DNA from: Acidobacteriota bacterium
Lineage (GTDB): Bacteria > Acidobacteriota > Vicinamibacteria > Vicinamibacterales > Fen-181
Direction of reading: 5' to 3'
Assembly: GCA_003170135.1 (NCBI GenBank)
Contig: PMZR01000053.1
Span: forward strand, 1-64,000
DNA length: 64,000 bases
Below, piece after piece: positions 7,181 through 15,709 of this stretch. Below the pieces are notes generated by a model. That model was not told the origin of the DNA, did no database searches, and saw nothing but the letters and a program-made list of their open reading frames with translations. A program made the position numbers and the translations under genes. Within the stretch, counting starts at the first letter, position 1, and each line of letters starts with the position of its first letter.

Positions 7181-10100
7181 AAACTTGTTCCCAGTCCCCC
7201 CAACCGCTCTGCTCGTGGCGGGCTTTCCACCGGCCGCCCGGCGTCGCGCGCAACTCGCGCCCGCCCTCGAGCGCCACGACCATCGGTTCCGCGCCGGCCA
7301 CGCCGACTTCGACGCTCCGCGTCACGCGATCGAGCTCCACGGTCAGATGCCGTCCGCGCCATTGCACCGGGAAGCGCAGGCTGCTCCACGTGCGCGGCAG
7401 GTGCGGATCGAGGATCACGCCGTCGTTGCGCGGCCGCAGCCCGCCGATGCCGAGGACGGCGGCCTGCCACAAACCGCCCAGCGCCGCGATGTGCACGCCG
7501 CCGGACGCATTGCCCATGTTGTTCGCGAGGTCGATCTCGGACGCCTGCCGGAACAGTCTGTCGAACAGGACGTCGTCGCACAGGCGCGCGGCGACCAGCG
7601 CGTGCAGCGCCGGGCTGAGCGAGCTGCCGTGGGCGGTCCGCGGCTCGTAGTAGCGGAAGTTCGCCTCGTGCACGTGGCGCGGGAACTCGTCCCACAGCAA
7701 TGCAGTCAGCGCCACCACGTCGGCCTGCTTCACCACCTTCGACTTCTGCAGCCGCTCGCGCTGCAGGATGATGTCCATCGGCGCGTTGCGCGGCTCGTAG
7801 CTCGACAGCGAGATGTCCTCCAGGCGGAAGTACCCCTCGAACTGCTCGAACAGGCTGGAGCGCCGGTCGAAGCCGGTCTTCATCACGGCGGCGATCTCCT
7901 GCCACCGGCCCGGCTCGTCCGGTTCGATCCCCAGCCGCGCGACGAGCGCCTGCCAGGCCTGCGGCCAGCGGTCGGCGAGGAGGCGCGCCGTCTCGGCGGC
8001 GCGCGTCAGGTTCCACTGCGCCATGACGTTCGTGTAGGCGTTGTCGTCGATCGTCTCGTGGTACTCGTCGGGTCCGATCACGCGACGGATGTGAAACAAG
8101 CCGTCGGCCTCGATCGTGCCCCGGCTCGCCCAGAACCGCGCGGTGTCGACGATGATCTCGGCGCCGTACTCCACGAAGAAGCGGTCGTCGCCGGTCACGA
8201 GCCAGTACTGCCAGACGGCGTAGGCGATATCCGCGCTGATGTGATGCTCCTCGTCGCCGGTCAGGATCCGCACCACCTCGCCGCCCGGCGCGATGGCCAC
8301 CGTCGGGGTCATCTCGTCGCCCGTGTCGGTCGATTCCCACGCATAGAGCGCACCGCGGTAGCCGTGCGCCTGCGCCTTGCGCCTCGCGCCCGGCAGCGTG
8401 TGGTAGCGGTACTCGAGCAGGCTGCGCGCGGCCGCCGGGTCGGTGTAGACGTAGAAGGGCAGGGCGTAGATCTCCGTGTCCCAGAACACGTGGCCGCGAT
8501 ACCCCTCGCCGGTCAGCGCGCGCGCGCCGATCGACACGCGCGGGTCGTCGGGGTTCGCGGCGCTCACGAGGTGGTAGATCGCGAAGCGCAGCGCGCGCTG
8601 CGCCTCCTCGTCGCCGCCGACGCAAACGTCCGCCGACTGCCACCGTTCCGCCCACGCCGCCGTGTGCGCCTTGACGATGTCGCCTGCGTCCCGCCGGACG
8701 GCGACTGCCAGGCGGCGCGCCGCCGTCGCGGGCTGGCCGGCGGCGCCGCTGCCGCGATCCACCGTCAGGAAGCGGTCGAGGCGCATGTGGTCGCCGACCC
8801 GCGCGTCCCAGTCCCAGGCCTCGATCAGGGCATCCGCGTGGGCCTCGGTGGCCGGCTGTCGATGCTGCTCGTCCTGGCACGTCGCGACGGCTGCCGTTGC
8901 GAACGCGACGGACCTTCCCGTCGTGGCCATCTGGACGAACACCGACCAGGGCTCGGCGACCGAGGGCGCGTGTACCAGTCGCAACGACGGCGCCTGGTGC
9001 GCGGGCGCGGCGCCCCAGCGTTTGCGACGCACCGGCGAGAGCCCGATATGGCTTTCCACGCGCACATGCCCGGTGTAGTTCTCGGCCATGATGGTGGCGC
9101 CCTGGACGGCGAGCGCGCGATCGGCCAGCGACGCCAGGCGCAGGAACTGCAGGCGGGTCACGCGTCCCGCCTCGTCGCGGTGCAGCCATTCGCGCCACAG
9201 CACGCCGTGTTCGAGATCGAGCAGCCGCCGGTGCTCGAGCGTGCCGCCGGATTCGAGCGACAGCGCGCGGCCGTCCACCAGGACGCGCAGGTCGGTCCAG
9301 TCGGCGAGCACCATCAACCCGGGAATCGTGTTCCAGCTCGGCTCGATATCGAACACGCCGGCGACGAACGTCGCCGGGTCAGACAGTGACGTGCCCTCGG
9401 CCACTGAGCCGCGAATGCCGAGCGCGCCGTTGCCGACGGCGAACAGCGATTCGATCTCGTGCTCCCGCGCCAGCACGAAGCCACGGTCCTCGAGTGCCCA
9501 CGCCTCGTCCTGCGTGGGCGTGACGGCCCAGGGCGCGGACGGTGGGCGGACGAGCACGCCGGGCGCTGCCGCGCCGGCCTGGCTTCGCTCGGCACCGAAG
9601 CCAGACAGGTACCGCGAGAATTCCCCGAGGTGCGAGACCACCAGGTCCGCGCCGTGCTCGCGCAGCGCCTCGGCCTGCCCCGATTCGTCCACGCCGACCA
9701 CCTTGAAGCCGCCGCGCTTGCCGGCTTCGACGCCTGAAATCGCGTCCTCGAAGACGACCGCGCAATCCGGCGCGACCTGCAGGCGACGGGCGGCCTCGAG
9801 GAACGTGTCGGGCGCGGGTTTGCCCGGCAGGTGCAGGCGCTCGGCTTCCATGCCGTCGACATGCGCATCGAACAAATCGAGGATGCCGGCCAATCTGAGG
9901 ATCGCGCCGCAGTTCTTGCTCGACGAGACGACCGCGGTCTTCAGTCCACGCGCCCGCGCGTCGCGCACCAGCGACACCGCTTCCGGAAACGTCTCGACGC
10001 CGTGTTCGCCCAACGCCTGCTCGAAGTACCGGTCTTTTCGATTGCCGAGGCCGGCGATCGTTTCGTGATCCGGCGGATCGGCGGCCGATCCCCACGGCAG

Positions 10101-10370
10101 CGAGATGCTGCGCGCGGCGAGGAAGCTCTGGACGCCGTCGTAGCGCGGCTTGCCGTCCACGTAGCGACGGTAGTCGGCCACCACGTCGAATGGCACGAAC
10201 GAGGCGCCGGTGCGCTGCGCGTTGGCGGCCAGGTACTCGTCGAAGAGCCGTTTCCACGCCGCCGCGTGCAACGTGGCGGTCCGCGTCAGGACGCCGTCGA
10301 GGTCGAACAGCAGGGCCCGCACGTCCGTGAAGATCGGCTGGGATGTGGTGGTTGTGGCCGTCGGGCGCAT
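7179..10370 (-). CDS. HAD beta-phosphoglucomutase / GH65 disaccharide phosphorylase fusion
   Basis: A 1063-residue two-enzyme protein. Residues about 15-235 form a HAD phosphatase/mutase domain of the beta-phosphoglucomutase type, with nucleophile motif DLDGVL (23-28), the Ser motif TAVVSSSKN and the acidic motif VVFEDAISG. Residues about 265-1060 are a glycoside hydrolase family 65 phosphorylase with its N-terminal super-sandwich, (alpha/alpha)6 barrel and C-terminal beta domain. The general acid is Glu769 in GPDEYHE. GH65 enzymes split trehalose, maltose or kojibiose with phosphate to beta-glucose-1-phosphate, which the mutase would turn into glucose-6-phosphate. No signal peptide, so cytoplasmic. 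The exact disaccharide cannot be told from the sequence. The ATG at 10370 is the start that keeps the HAD domain complete. Confidence 0.88.
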   Translation of the reverse strand: MRPTATTTTSQPIFTDVRALLFDLDGVLTRTATLHAAAWKRLFDEYLAANAQRTGASFVPFDVVADYRRYVDGKPRYDGVQSFLAARSISLPWGSAADPPDHETIAGLGNRKDRYFEQALGEHGVETFPEAVSLVRDARARGLKTAVVSSSKNCGAILRLAGILDLFDAHVDGMEAERLHLPGKPAPDTFLEAARRLQVAPDCAVVFEDAISGVEAGKRGGFKVVGVDESGQAEALREHGADLVVSHLGEFSRYLSGFGAERSQAGAAAPGVLVRPPSAPWAVTPTQDEAWALEDRGFVLAREHEIESLFAVGNGALGIRGSVAEGTSLSDPATFVAGVFDIEPSWNTIPGLMVLADWTDLRVLVDGRALSLESGGTLEHRRLLDLEHGVLWREWLHRDEAGRVTRLQFLRLASLADRALAVQGATIMAENYTGHVRVESHIGLSPVRRKRWGAAPAHQAPSLRLVHAPSVAEPWSVFVQMATTGRSVAFATAAVATCQDEQHRQPATEAHADALIEAWDWDARVGDHMRLDRFLTVDRGSGAAGQPATAARRLAVAVRRDAGDIVKAHTAAWAERWQSADVCVGGDEEAQRALRFAIYHLVSAANPDDPRVSIGARALTGEGYRGHVFWDTEIYALPFYVYTDPAAARSLLEYRYHTLPGARRKAQAHGYRGALYAWESTDTGDEMTPTVAIAPGGEVVRILTGDEEHHISADIAYAVWQYWLVTGDDRFFVEYGAEIIVDTARFWASRGTIEADGLFHIRRVIGPDEYHETIDDNAYTNVMAQWNLTRAAETARLLADRWPQAWQALVARLGIEPDEPGRWQEIAAVMKTGFDRRSSLFEQFEGYFRLEDISLSSYEPRNAPMDIILQRERLQKSKVVKQADVVALTALLWDEFPRHVHEANFRYYEPRTAHGSSLSPALHALVAARLCDDVLFDRLFRQASEIDLANNMGNASGGVHIAALGGLWQAAVLGIGGLRPRNDGVILDPHLPRTWSSLRFPVQWRGRHLTVELDRVTRSVEVGVAGAEPMVVALEGGRELRATPGGRWKARHEQSGWGDWEQV

Positions 10371-10439
10371 AGAGGCCGGAAGAAGAGCAAGAAGAGCGCC
10401 ATCCTGCAGTTCAGCCGGGAACGCATGGGGTCGGTGGCT

Positions 10440-10445
10440 TATGAT
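10440..10445 (+). promoter_or_regulatory. Candidate -10 box of rlmD, leaderless arrangement
   Basis: TATGAT lies only six bases before the chosen ATG (10452), so transcription would begin at or next to the start codon. No Shine-Dalgarno sequence is visible upstream. If the alternative upstream ATG (10425) is used instead, this box would be inside the gene. Confidence 0.35.
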
Positions 10446-10451
10446 TCCCGT

Positions 10452-11909
10452 ATGACGCGCTCCGAGCAGATCCTCGTCGTCGATGTCGAGGGCATCGATC
10501 CGTCCGCCGACGGCGCGGGGTACGCCACGGTGGACGGCCGGCGGCTGCTCATCGACTACGCGATTCCCGGCGAGCGGGTCGAGCTGCGGATCGAGGCGCA
10601 TGGCGGCCGCACGACCCTCGGAGACATCACGCGCGTCGTCCGGCCGTCGCCGCATCGGGTGACGCCGGGCTGCCCGTCCTTCGGCCCGTGCGGCGGGTGC
10701 ACGTGGCAGCACATCGCGTCGAACGAGCAGCGGCGATTGAAGGAGCAGCTGCTGCAGGCGCTGTTGAACCAGGCACTCGGACGCGCCGCCCCGCAGGTGC
10801 AGCCGACGCTGACCGGCCATGAGGGCGACACCACGCCGTGGGGCTTCCGCAACAAGGCGCATTTCGTCCTTGCAGCCGGCTCACGCGCGGGCGGTCTCGT
10901 GCTCGGGCATTACCGCCGGCGATCGCAGGCGGTCATCGAGGTGGACGCGTGTCCGGTGCACGCGGAGCAGGCCAACCGCGTGGCGTTTGCGGTGCGCGAC
11001 GCGCTCGTGCGGGCGCGAGTCGGCGGGGCCACGCCGGACGGCCACCGCGGCGTCGCGCGGCACATCGTCGTGCGCGCGACCGAGACGCCGCGGGAAACGC
11101 TGGCGACGCTGGTCGTGACGCGCAATGAGAAGAGCCTTCGTCCCGCGGTCCGCGCCCTCGTCCAATCGCCCGGCGTTCCGGACGGCCTGCACCTCAACGT
11201 CAACGATCGGCCCGGGCCGTACCTGTTCGGCACCGAGACGCGGCGGCTGCACGGGCGCGACCGCGTGCGCGAGACCATCGCCGGCGTGTCGTTCCTGATC
11301 TCGCCGACGGCCTTCTTTCAGACCAACGTGCGCGCGGCCGCGGCCATGGTGGAGTGCGTGCTGGAGCAGGCCGGCGAGCCGGACACGGTTCTCGATCTGT
11401 ACGCGGGCGCCGGGCTGTTTGCGCTGCCGCTCGCCACGCGCGGTGCCCGCGTCACGGCGGTGGAGGAGAATCGCGAGGCGGTCGAGGACGGCGAGGCGAG
11501 CCGGCGCTTCAACCGGATCGCCGAGGCCGCGTGCCGGTTCGTGCGCGCGCGGGCCGAGGATTTCGCCGGCACCGGTGGACGCCGCGCCGCGTCCACGCCC
11601 GATCTCGTCATCCTCGATCCACCCAGGGTGGGATGTCCGCCCGGCGTCCTCAACTGGATCTGCGCGTCGCTCCGGCCGCCGCGCATCATCTACGTATCCT
11701 GCAATCCCGAGGCACTCGCCGCCGATCTCCGGCAGGCGTCCGCCGCTGGATACGCCCTTCAGATCGTTCAGCCCGTCGATATGTTTCCGCACACGGCGCA
11801 CATCGAAACGGTTGCGGTGCTGCGCACCGTGCGAACGCCCGAGGAGAGCGCGCAGGTGACGCGGATGGTCAAGGAGGCGCCCGGGGTCAAGCAGATGGCG
11901 AACGCCTGA
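10452..11909 (+). CDS. rlmD: 23S rRNA (uracil-1939-C5) methyltransferase RlmD
   Basis: A 485-residue TrmA-family RNA methyltransferase. An N-terminal TRAM domain (about 5-65) binds RNA. Four cysteines placed to bind a [4Fe-4S] cluster are C74, C80, C83 (CPSFGPCGGC) and C167 (DACPVH), the arrangement known for RlmD. The SAM-binding motif DLYAGAGLFALPLA, the catalytic loop DPPRVG and the nucleophile Cys417 in YVSCNPE follow. An in-frame ATG 27 nt upstream is possible. The gene is divergent from the GH65 fusion. A related TrmA-family enzyme acting on tRNA or U747 is less likely because the TRAM domain and cluster are both present. Confidence 0.85.
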   Translation: MTRSEQILVVDVEGIDPSADGAGYATVDGRRLLIDYAIPGERVELRIEAHGGRTTLGDITRVVRPSPHRVTPGCPSFGPCGGCTWQHIASNEQRRLKEQLLQALLNQALGRAAPQVQPTLTGHEGDTTPWGFRNKAHFVLAAGSRAGGLVLGHYRRRSQAVIEVDACPVHAEQANRVAFAVRDALVRARVGGATPDGHRGVARHIVVRATETPRETLATLVVTRNEKSLRPAVRALVQSPGVPDGLHLNVNDRPGPYLFGTETRRLHGRDRVRETIAGVSFLISPTAFFQTNVRAAAAMVECVLEQAGEPDTVLDLYAGAGLFALPLATRGARVTAVEENREAVEDGEASRRFNRIAEAACRFVRARAEDFAGTGGRRAASTPDLVILDPPRVGCPPGVLNWICASLRPPRIIYVSCNPEALAADLRQASAAGYALQIVQPVDMFPHTAHIETVAVLRTVRTPEESAQVTRMVKEAPGVKQMANA

Positions 11910-11974
11910 CCCACCGACCCCGCGCGTGCGCTGAAACGCCTGCATGGCGTCATGGTTGGTCGGATCCGCCTTGT

Positions 11975-12053
11975 CAGGCTTCGGGCTCCAGGCTCCGGGC
12001 TTCGGCGGACGATGGTGGCTTCGGGCCGCAAGGCTCCGGGCTCGAGCCGCAGG
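11975..12053. repeat. Word-repeat island (GGCTCCGGGCTTCGG type)
   Basis: Imperfect repeats of AGGCTCCGGGCT and GGCTTCGGGC in the 280-bp gap between rlmD and ggt. A second, differently worded island follows at 12114. Between them (12054-12113) I see no feature. Confidence 0.6.
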
Positions 12054-12113
12054 TTCCAGCAGGGCAGGCCGACTCACGTTGACACGGCGTAGCGCCGCGG
12101 CGGATCATCGGCC

Positions 12114-12179
12114 GTTCAGGAGTCCGGAGTCCGGGGTCCGGTGTCCGAAGTCTGGCCCGGAGCCCGGAGCCTTTCGAAG
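12114..12179. repeat. Word-repeat island (GGAGTCCGG type)
   Basis: Variants of GAGTCCGG, GGTCCGG and GTGTCCGAAG run up to the ribosome-binding region of the gamma-glutamyltransferase gene. The word is the reverse complement of the TCCGGACT word at 7145-7180. Confidence 0.6.
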
Positions 12180-12189
12180 GGGAGTTGCG

Positions 12190-14037
12190 ATGCGCAGAAC
12201 ACTGATGGCCCTCGCCGGTACGATTCTCGTCTGCGCGATCGCCGCGCCGGTCGTAGCCCAGGACGAGCAGGAAACCCCGGCCACGTCCATCCGGACGATG
12301 AGGCCTGTGATCACCGGACGGCAGTACGCCGCCACGTCGATGAAGCCGCAGGCAACCGAGGCCGCCGTGCGGATTCTCGAGGCGGGCGGCAACGCGTTCG
12401 ACGCCGCGGTCGCGGGCCAGGCCGTCCTGGCGCTGGTCGATCCGTCGCTGAACGGCTACGGCAGCGACGCCGTGCTGCTCGTCTGGGACGCGAAGGCGAA
12501 GAAGGTCTTCTCGATCAACGCCGAGGGGACGGCGCCGCGCCTGGCGACGATCGACTGGTACAACAAGAACAACGGCGGCAAGCTGCCGGTGAACGACAGC
12601 CTGCTCGCGGGCACGGTGCCGGGGGTTGTCGATGCGTGGTTCACGCTGCTCGATCGCTGGGGGACGATGACCTTCGCGCAGGTGCTGCAGCCGGCGATCG
12701 AGATGGCGGAGCAGGGATTCCCGCTCCCGGACAGCCTGGCGCGATCGATTGCGACCACGCGCAAGCTGCAGAAATATCCGAGCAGCATGAAGTTGTACTG
12801 GCGCGACGGCAAGCCGCCGCAACCGGGCGACATCTTCACCAACCCGGATGCGGGCCGCACGCTGCGCAAGCTCGTGGAGGCCGAGAAGGCCGCGGCCGGC
12901 AAGGGGCGGCACGAGGCGCTGCGCGCCGCGCGCGATCGCTTCTACAAGGGCGACATCGCGAAAGCGATGGCGGCGTTCTCGGAACAGAACGGCGGCCTGT
13001 TCCGGTACGAGGACTTCGCCAGCTATACCGTGGAAGTCGAAACGCCCGTCTCGATCAACTACCGCGGCTACGACATCTACAAGAACCCGTCGGCAAGCCA
13101 GGGGCCGGCCGAGCTCATCGCGCTGAACCTGCTCGAAGGCTACGACCTGAAGAAGCTCGGGCTCAACTCCGCGGCTTACGTGCACACCAGCGCCGAGGCG
13201 GTGAAGCTCGCCTTCGGCGATCGCGAGAAATACCTGGGCGACATGGACTTCATCAAGATCCCCTACGACGGCCTGCTCTCGAAGGAGTACGCGGCCGAGC
13301 GGCGCGCGCTCATCGATCCGGACAAGGCGTCGCTCGATCTGCGACCGGGCGATCCGTCGAAGTTCATGAAGAAGACGGAGTCGATCGATCGGGCGGCATT
13401 TGGTTTCGACCGGCCCGTGCAGGTGACGACCGAGGGCAACGCCGATCACACCGGCGACACGAGCTATATCGCGGTCGTGGACAAGGACCGCAACATGGTG
13501 AGCTTCGAACCCAGTCTGCACAGTTCGTGGGGCACGGGCGTCGTCATGGGCGATCTCGGGTTCATCTTCAATTGCCGCGGCGATTACTATTCGCTGGTGC
13601 CGGGCGAGGCGAACGCACTCGCACCGGGGAAGCGTCCGCGAAGCACGCTGCAGAGCACGCTGGTCATGAAAGACGGCCAGCCCTACATGATCCTCGGCAG
13701 CCCGGGCGGCGACGACCAGGTGATGCGGACGATCCAGACGCTCGTCAACATCCTGGATTTCGGCATGAACGTGCAGCAGGCGATCGAGGCGCCACGCTGG
13801 TCGACGCGTAGTTTCCCGGCTTCGCCGTTCCCGCACACGATGTACCCGGGCGACCTCTCGGTGGAAGCGCGCATCCCGGACGCGGTCCAGAAGGCGCTCA
13901 CGGCGAAAGGCCACACGCTGCACGTCGCCAACGGGTGGTCGCTCGGTTCGAACGCGGTCATCATGGTGGACGTGAAACGCGGCATCCTCAGCGCCGGCGC
14001 GGATCCGCGCGTGGACGCGTACGCGTGGGCGCGATAG
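12190..14037 (+). CDS. ggt: Gamma-glutamyltransferase, exported
   Basis: A 615-residue proenzyme of the N-terminal-nucleophile hydrolase family. A Sec signal peptide (1-23, ending in VVA-QD) sends it to the periplasm. The precursor should cleave itself just before Thr424 (GDTSYIAVVD), which becomes the nucleophile of the small subunit. MILGSPGGDDQV supplies the conserved Gly-rich active-site loop. The enzyme removes gamma-glutamyl groups from glutathione and related peptides by hydrolysis or transfer. AAGGGGAG lies six bases before the ATG. Downstream lie an exported amidase and an exported M19 dipeptidase, so a secreted peptide- or glutathione-degrading set is plausible. Confidence 0.9.
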   Translation: MRRTLMALAGTILVCAIAAPVVAQDEQETPATSIRTMRPVITGRQYAATSMKPQATEAAVRILEAGGNAFDAAVAGQAVLALVDPSLNGYGSDAVLLVWDAKAKKVFSINAEGTAPRLATIDWYNKNNGGKLPVNDSLLAGTVPGVVDAWFTLLDRWGTMTFAQVLQPAIEMAEQGFPLPDSLARSIATTRKLQKYPSSMKLYWRDGKPPQPGDIFTNPDAGRTLRKLVEAEKAAAGKGRHEALRAARDRFYKGDIAKAMAAFSEQNGGLFRYEDFASYTVEVETPVSINYRGYDIYKNPSASQGPAELIALNLLEGYDLKKLGLNSAAYVHTSAEAVKLAFGDREKYLGDMDFIKIPYDGLLSKEYAAERRALIDPDKASLDLRPGDPSKFMKKTESIDRAAFGFDRPVQVTTEGNADHTGDTSYIAVVDKDRNMVSFEPSLHSSWGTGVVMGDLGFIFNCRGDYYSLVPGEANALAPGKRPRSTLQSTLVMKDGQPYMILGSPGGDDQVMRTIQTLVNILDFGMNVQQAIEAPRWSTRSFPASPFPHTMYPGDLSVEARIPDAVQKALTAKGHTLHVANGWSLGSNAVIMVDVKRGILSAGADPRVDAYAWAR

Positions 14038-14042
14038 GGTCG

Positions 14043-14108
14043 TCGTTACTCGTTAGTCGTTGGTTGTTGGTTGTTGGTTGTTGGTCTGGGTCGTTGGTCG
14101 TTGGTCTG
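14043..14108. repeat. Word-repeat island (GTTGGTTGTTGG type)
   Basis: Tandem GTTGGTTGTTGGTTGTTGG plus TCGTTGGTC variants fill the 73-bp gap between ggt and the amidase gene and end two bases before its ATG. No Shine-Dalgarno sequence is visible in the array, although G-rich words are present. Confidence 0.7.
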
Positions 14109-14110
14109 CT

Positions 14111-15691
14111 ATGAGACTCAAACTGCGCGTTTGCTTCTCGGCGCTCGTTGCACTGCTGGCTCTCGCTCATCTCACGGGCACTGCCGCGATCCAGGCGCCA
14201 CAGGTTCCCGCGCCGGCACCGTTCCGGATTGAAGAAGCGACCATCGCCCAGATTCACGCGGCGATGAAGGCGGGCCAGCTGACCTGCCGCGCCCTCGTCG
14301 AGAACTATCTGCGGCGCATCGAGGCCTACGACAAGAACGGCCCGGCCTTGAACGCCATCGTCGTCGTCAACCCGGATGCCCTGAAGGTGGCGGACGATCT
14401 CGATCGCCGCTACAAGCAGGGAGGACCGACCGGGCCGTTGCACTGCGTGCCGGCGATCGTGAAGGACAACTTCGAGACCATCGGCCTGCAGAGCGCGGCG
14501 GGGTCGCTGTCGCTCAAGGGCTTCGTGTCGAACAAGGATGCGTTCGAGGTCAGGCGCATCAAGGAGGCGGGCGCGATCGTGCTCGCCAAGTCGAACATGG
14601 CCGAGTTCGCGTTCAGCCCGTACGAGACGGTCAACTCGATCCTGCCCGGCTACACGAAGAACCCGTACGCGCTCGATCGGGTGACCGCGGGGTCGAGTGG
14701 CGGCACCGCGGCCGCCGTCGCCGCCAACTTCGGGGCCGTCGGCCTGGGCAGCGACACCGGCAATTCGATCCGCGGACCGTCATCGCACCAGAGCCTGGCC
14801 GGCATCCGGTCGACGATGGGGCTGACCAGCCGCAGCGGGGTGGTGCCGCTGAACCTGCTGGCCGACGTCGCGGGGCCGATCACGAGGACCGTCGAGGACG
14901 CGGTGGCGGTGTTCCAGGTGGTTGTGGGCGAGGATCCGGACGATCCGGTCACGACGGCGAGTCGCGGGCACGTCGCGACGAACTACGCCGCGTCGCTCGT
15001 CAGGGACGGATTGAAGGGCGCGCGCATCGGCGTCCTCCGCCAGGCGTACGAACGCGACACGACCGACGCGGAAGTTGTCGATGTCTTCGCCGCGGCCGTG
15101 GACGATCTGCGGCGGGCGGGCGCGACGATCGTCGATCCGGCGCTCGTCGAACAGGTCCGGCGCGCGGCGGGCGGGGGATCGTGCGGCGGCTTCAAGTACG
15201 ACATCAACCGCTACCTGGCCGCGCAGGGCGACCGCGTGCCGGTGCACACGCTCGAGGACATCATCAAGTCGCGCCGGTTCCATCCTTCGATCCAGGCGCG
15301 CCTCGAGAGCGCGCAACAAGGTCCGGCGGATGGGCCGGACTCGCCGGCCTGTCGCGCCGACGCGGAGTATCGCGACGCGGTGCGCGCGGCCGTGGTGAAG
15401 GCGATGGATACGATGCGGCTCGACGCGTTCGTCTATCCGACCTGGAGCAACCCGCCGCGGCTGATTGGCGATCTCAACACACCGAACGGCGACAACAGCC
15501 AGTTCTACTCACCCACGACGGGCTTTCCGGCGATCAACGTGCCGATGGGGTACACGAGGGGCGTGCTGCCGGCGGGCATGACGTTCTTCGGCCGTGCGTG
15601 GAGCGAGCCGACGCTCATCAAGCTGGCGTATGCCTACGAGCAGGCGACGCGCCATCGCCATCCGCCCGCGACCGTGCCGCCGCTGCGGTGA
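14111..15691 (+). CDS. Exported amidase-signature hydrolase
   Basis: A 526-residue amidase-signature enzyme with an N-terminal Sec signal (hydrophobic about 6-26). The Ser-cisSer-Lys triad is visible: Lys118 in AIVKDNFET, Ser195/196 in AGSSGGTAAA and nucleophile Ser219 in GSDTGNSIRGPSS. Family members hydrolyse aryl or alkyl amides, or act as GatA-like amidotransferase subunits. The signal peptide and the absence of gatB/gatC neighbours argue against GatA. The usual Gly before the nucleophile is Asn218. The start was placed at 14111 because the upstream part of the open frame is repeat-derived. It sits between two exported peptide hydrolases. Confidence 0.82.
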   Translation: MRLKLRVCFSALVALLALAHLTGTAAIQAPQVPAPAPFRIEEATIAQIHAAMKAGQLTCRALVENYLRRIEAYDKNGPALNAIVVVNPDALKVADDLDRRYKQGGPTGPLHCVPAIVKDNFETIGLQSAAGSLSLKGFVSNKDAFEVRRIKEAGAIVLAKSNMAEFAFSPYETVNSILPGYTKNPYALDRVTAGSSGGTAAAVAANFGAVGLGSDTGNSIRGPSSHQSLAGIRSTMGLTSRSGVVPLNLLADVAGPITRTVEDAVAVFQVVVGEDPDDPVTTASRGHVATNYAASLVRDGLKGARIGVLRQAYERDTTDAEVVDVFAAAVDDLRRAGATIVDPALVEQVRRAAGGGSCGGFKYDINRYLAAQGDRVPVHTLEDIIKSRRFHPSIQARLESAQQGPADGPDSPACRADAEYRDAVRAAVVKAMDTMRLDAFVYPTWSNPPRLIGDLNTPNGDNSQFYSPTTGFPAINVPMGYTRGVLPAGMTFFGRAWSEPTLIKLAYAYEQATRHRHPPATVPPLR

Positions 15692-15709
15692 GCGAAACGG
15701 CTTGACGCT

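Noticed and set aside
6232-9198. One very long minus-strand frame joining the stress protein and GH65 region
   Set aside because: Its upstream two thirds are out of frame with GH65 and Arg/Gly-rich; only the last 298 codons are the real stress protein.
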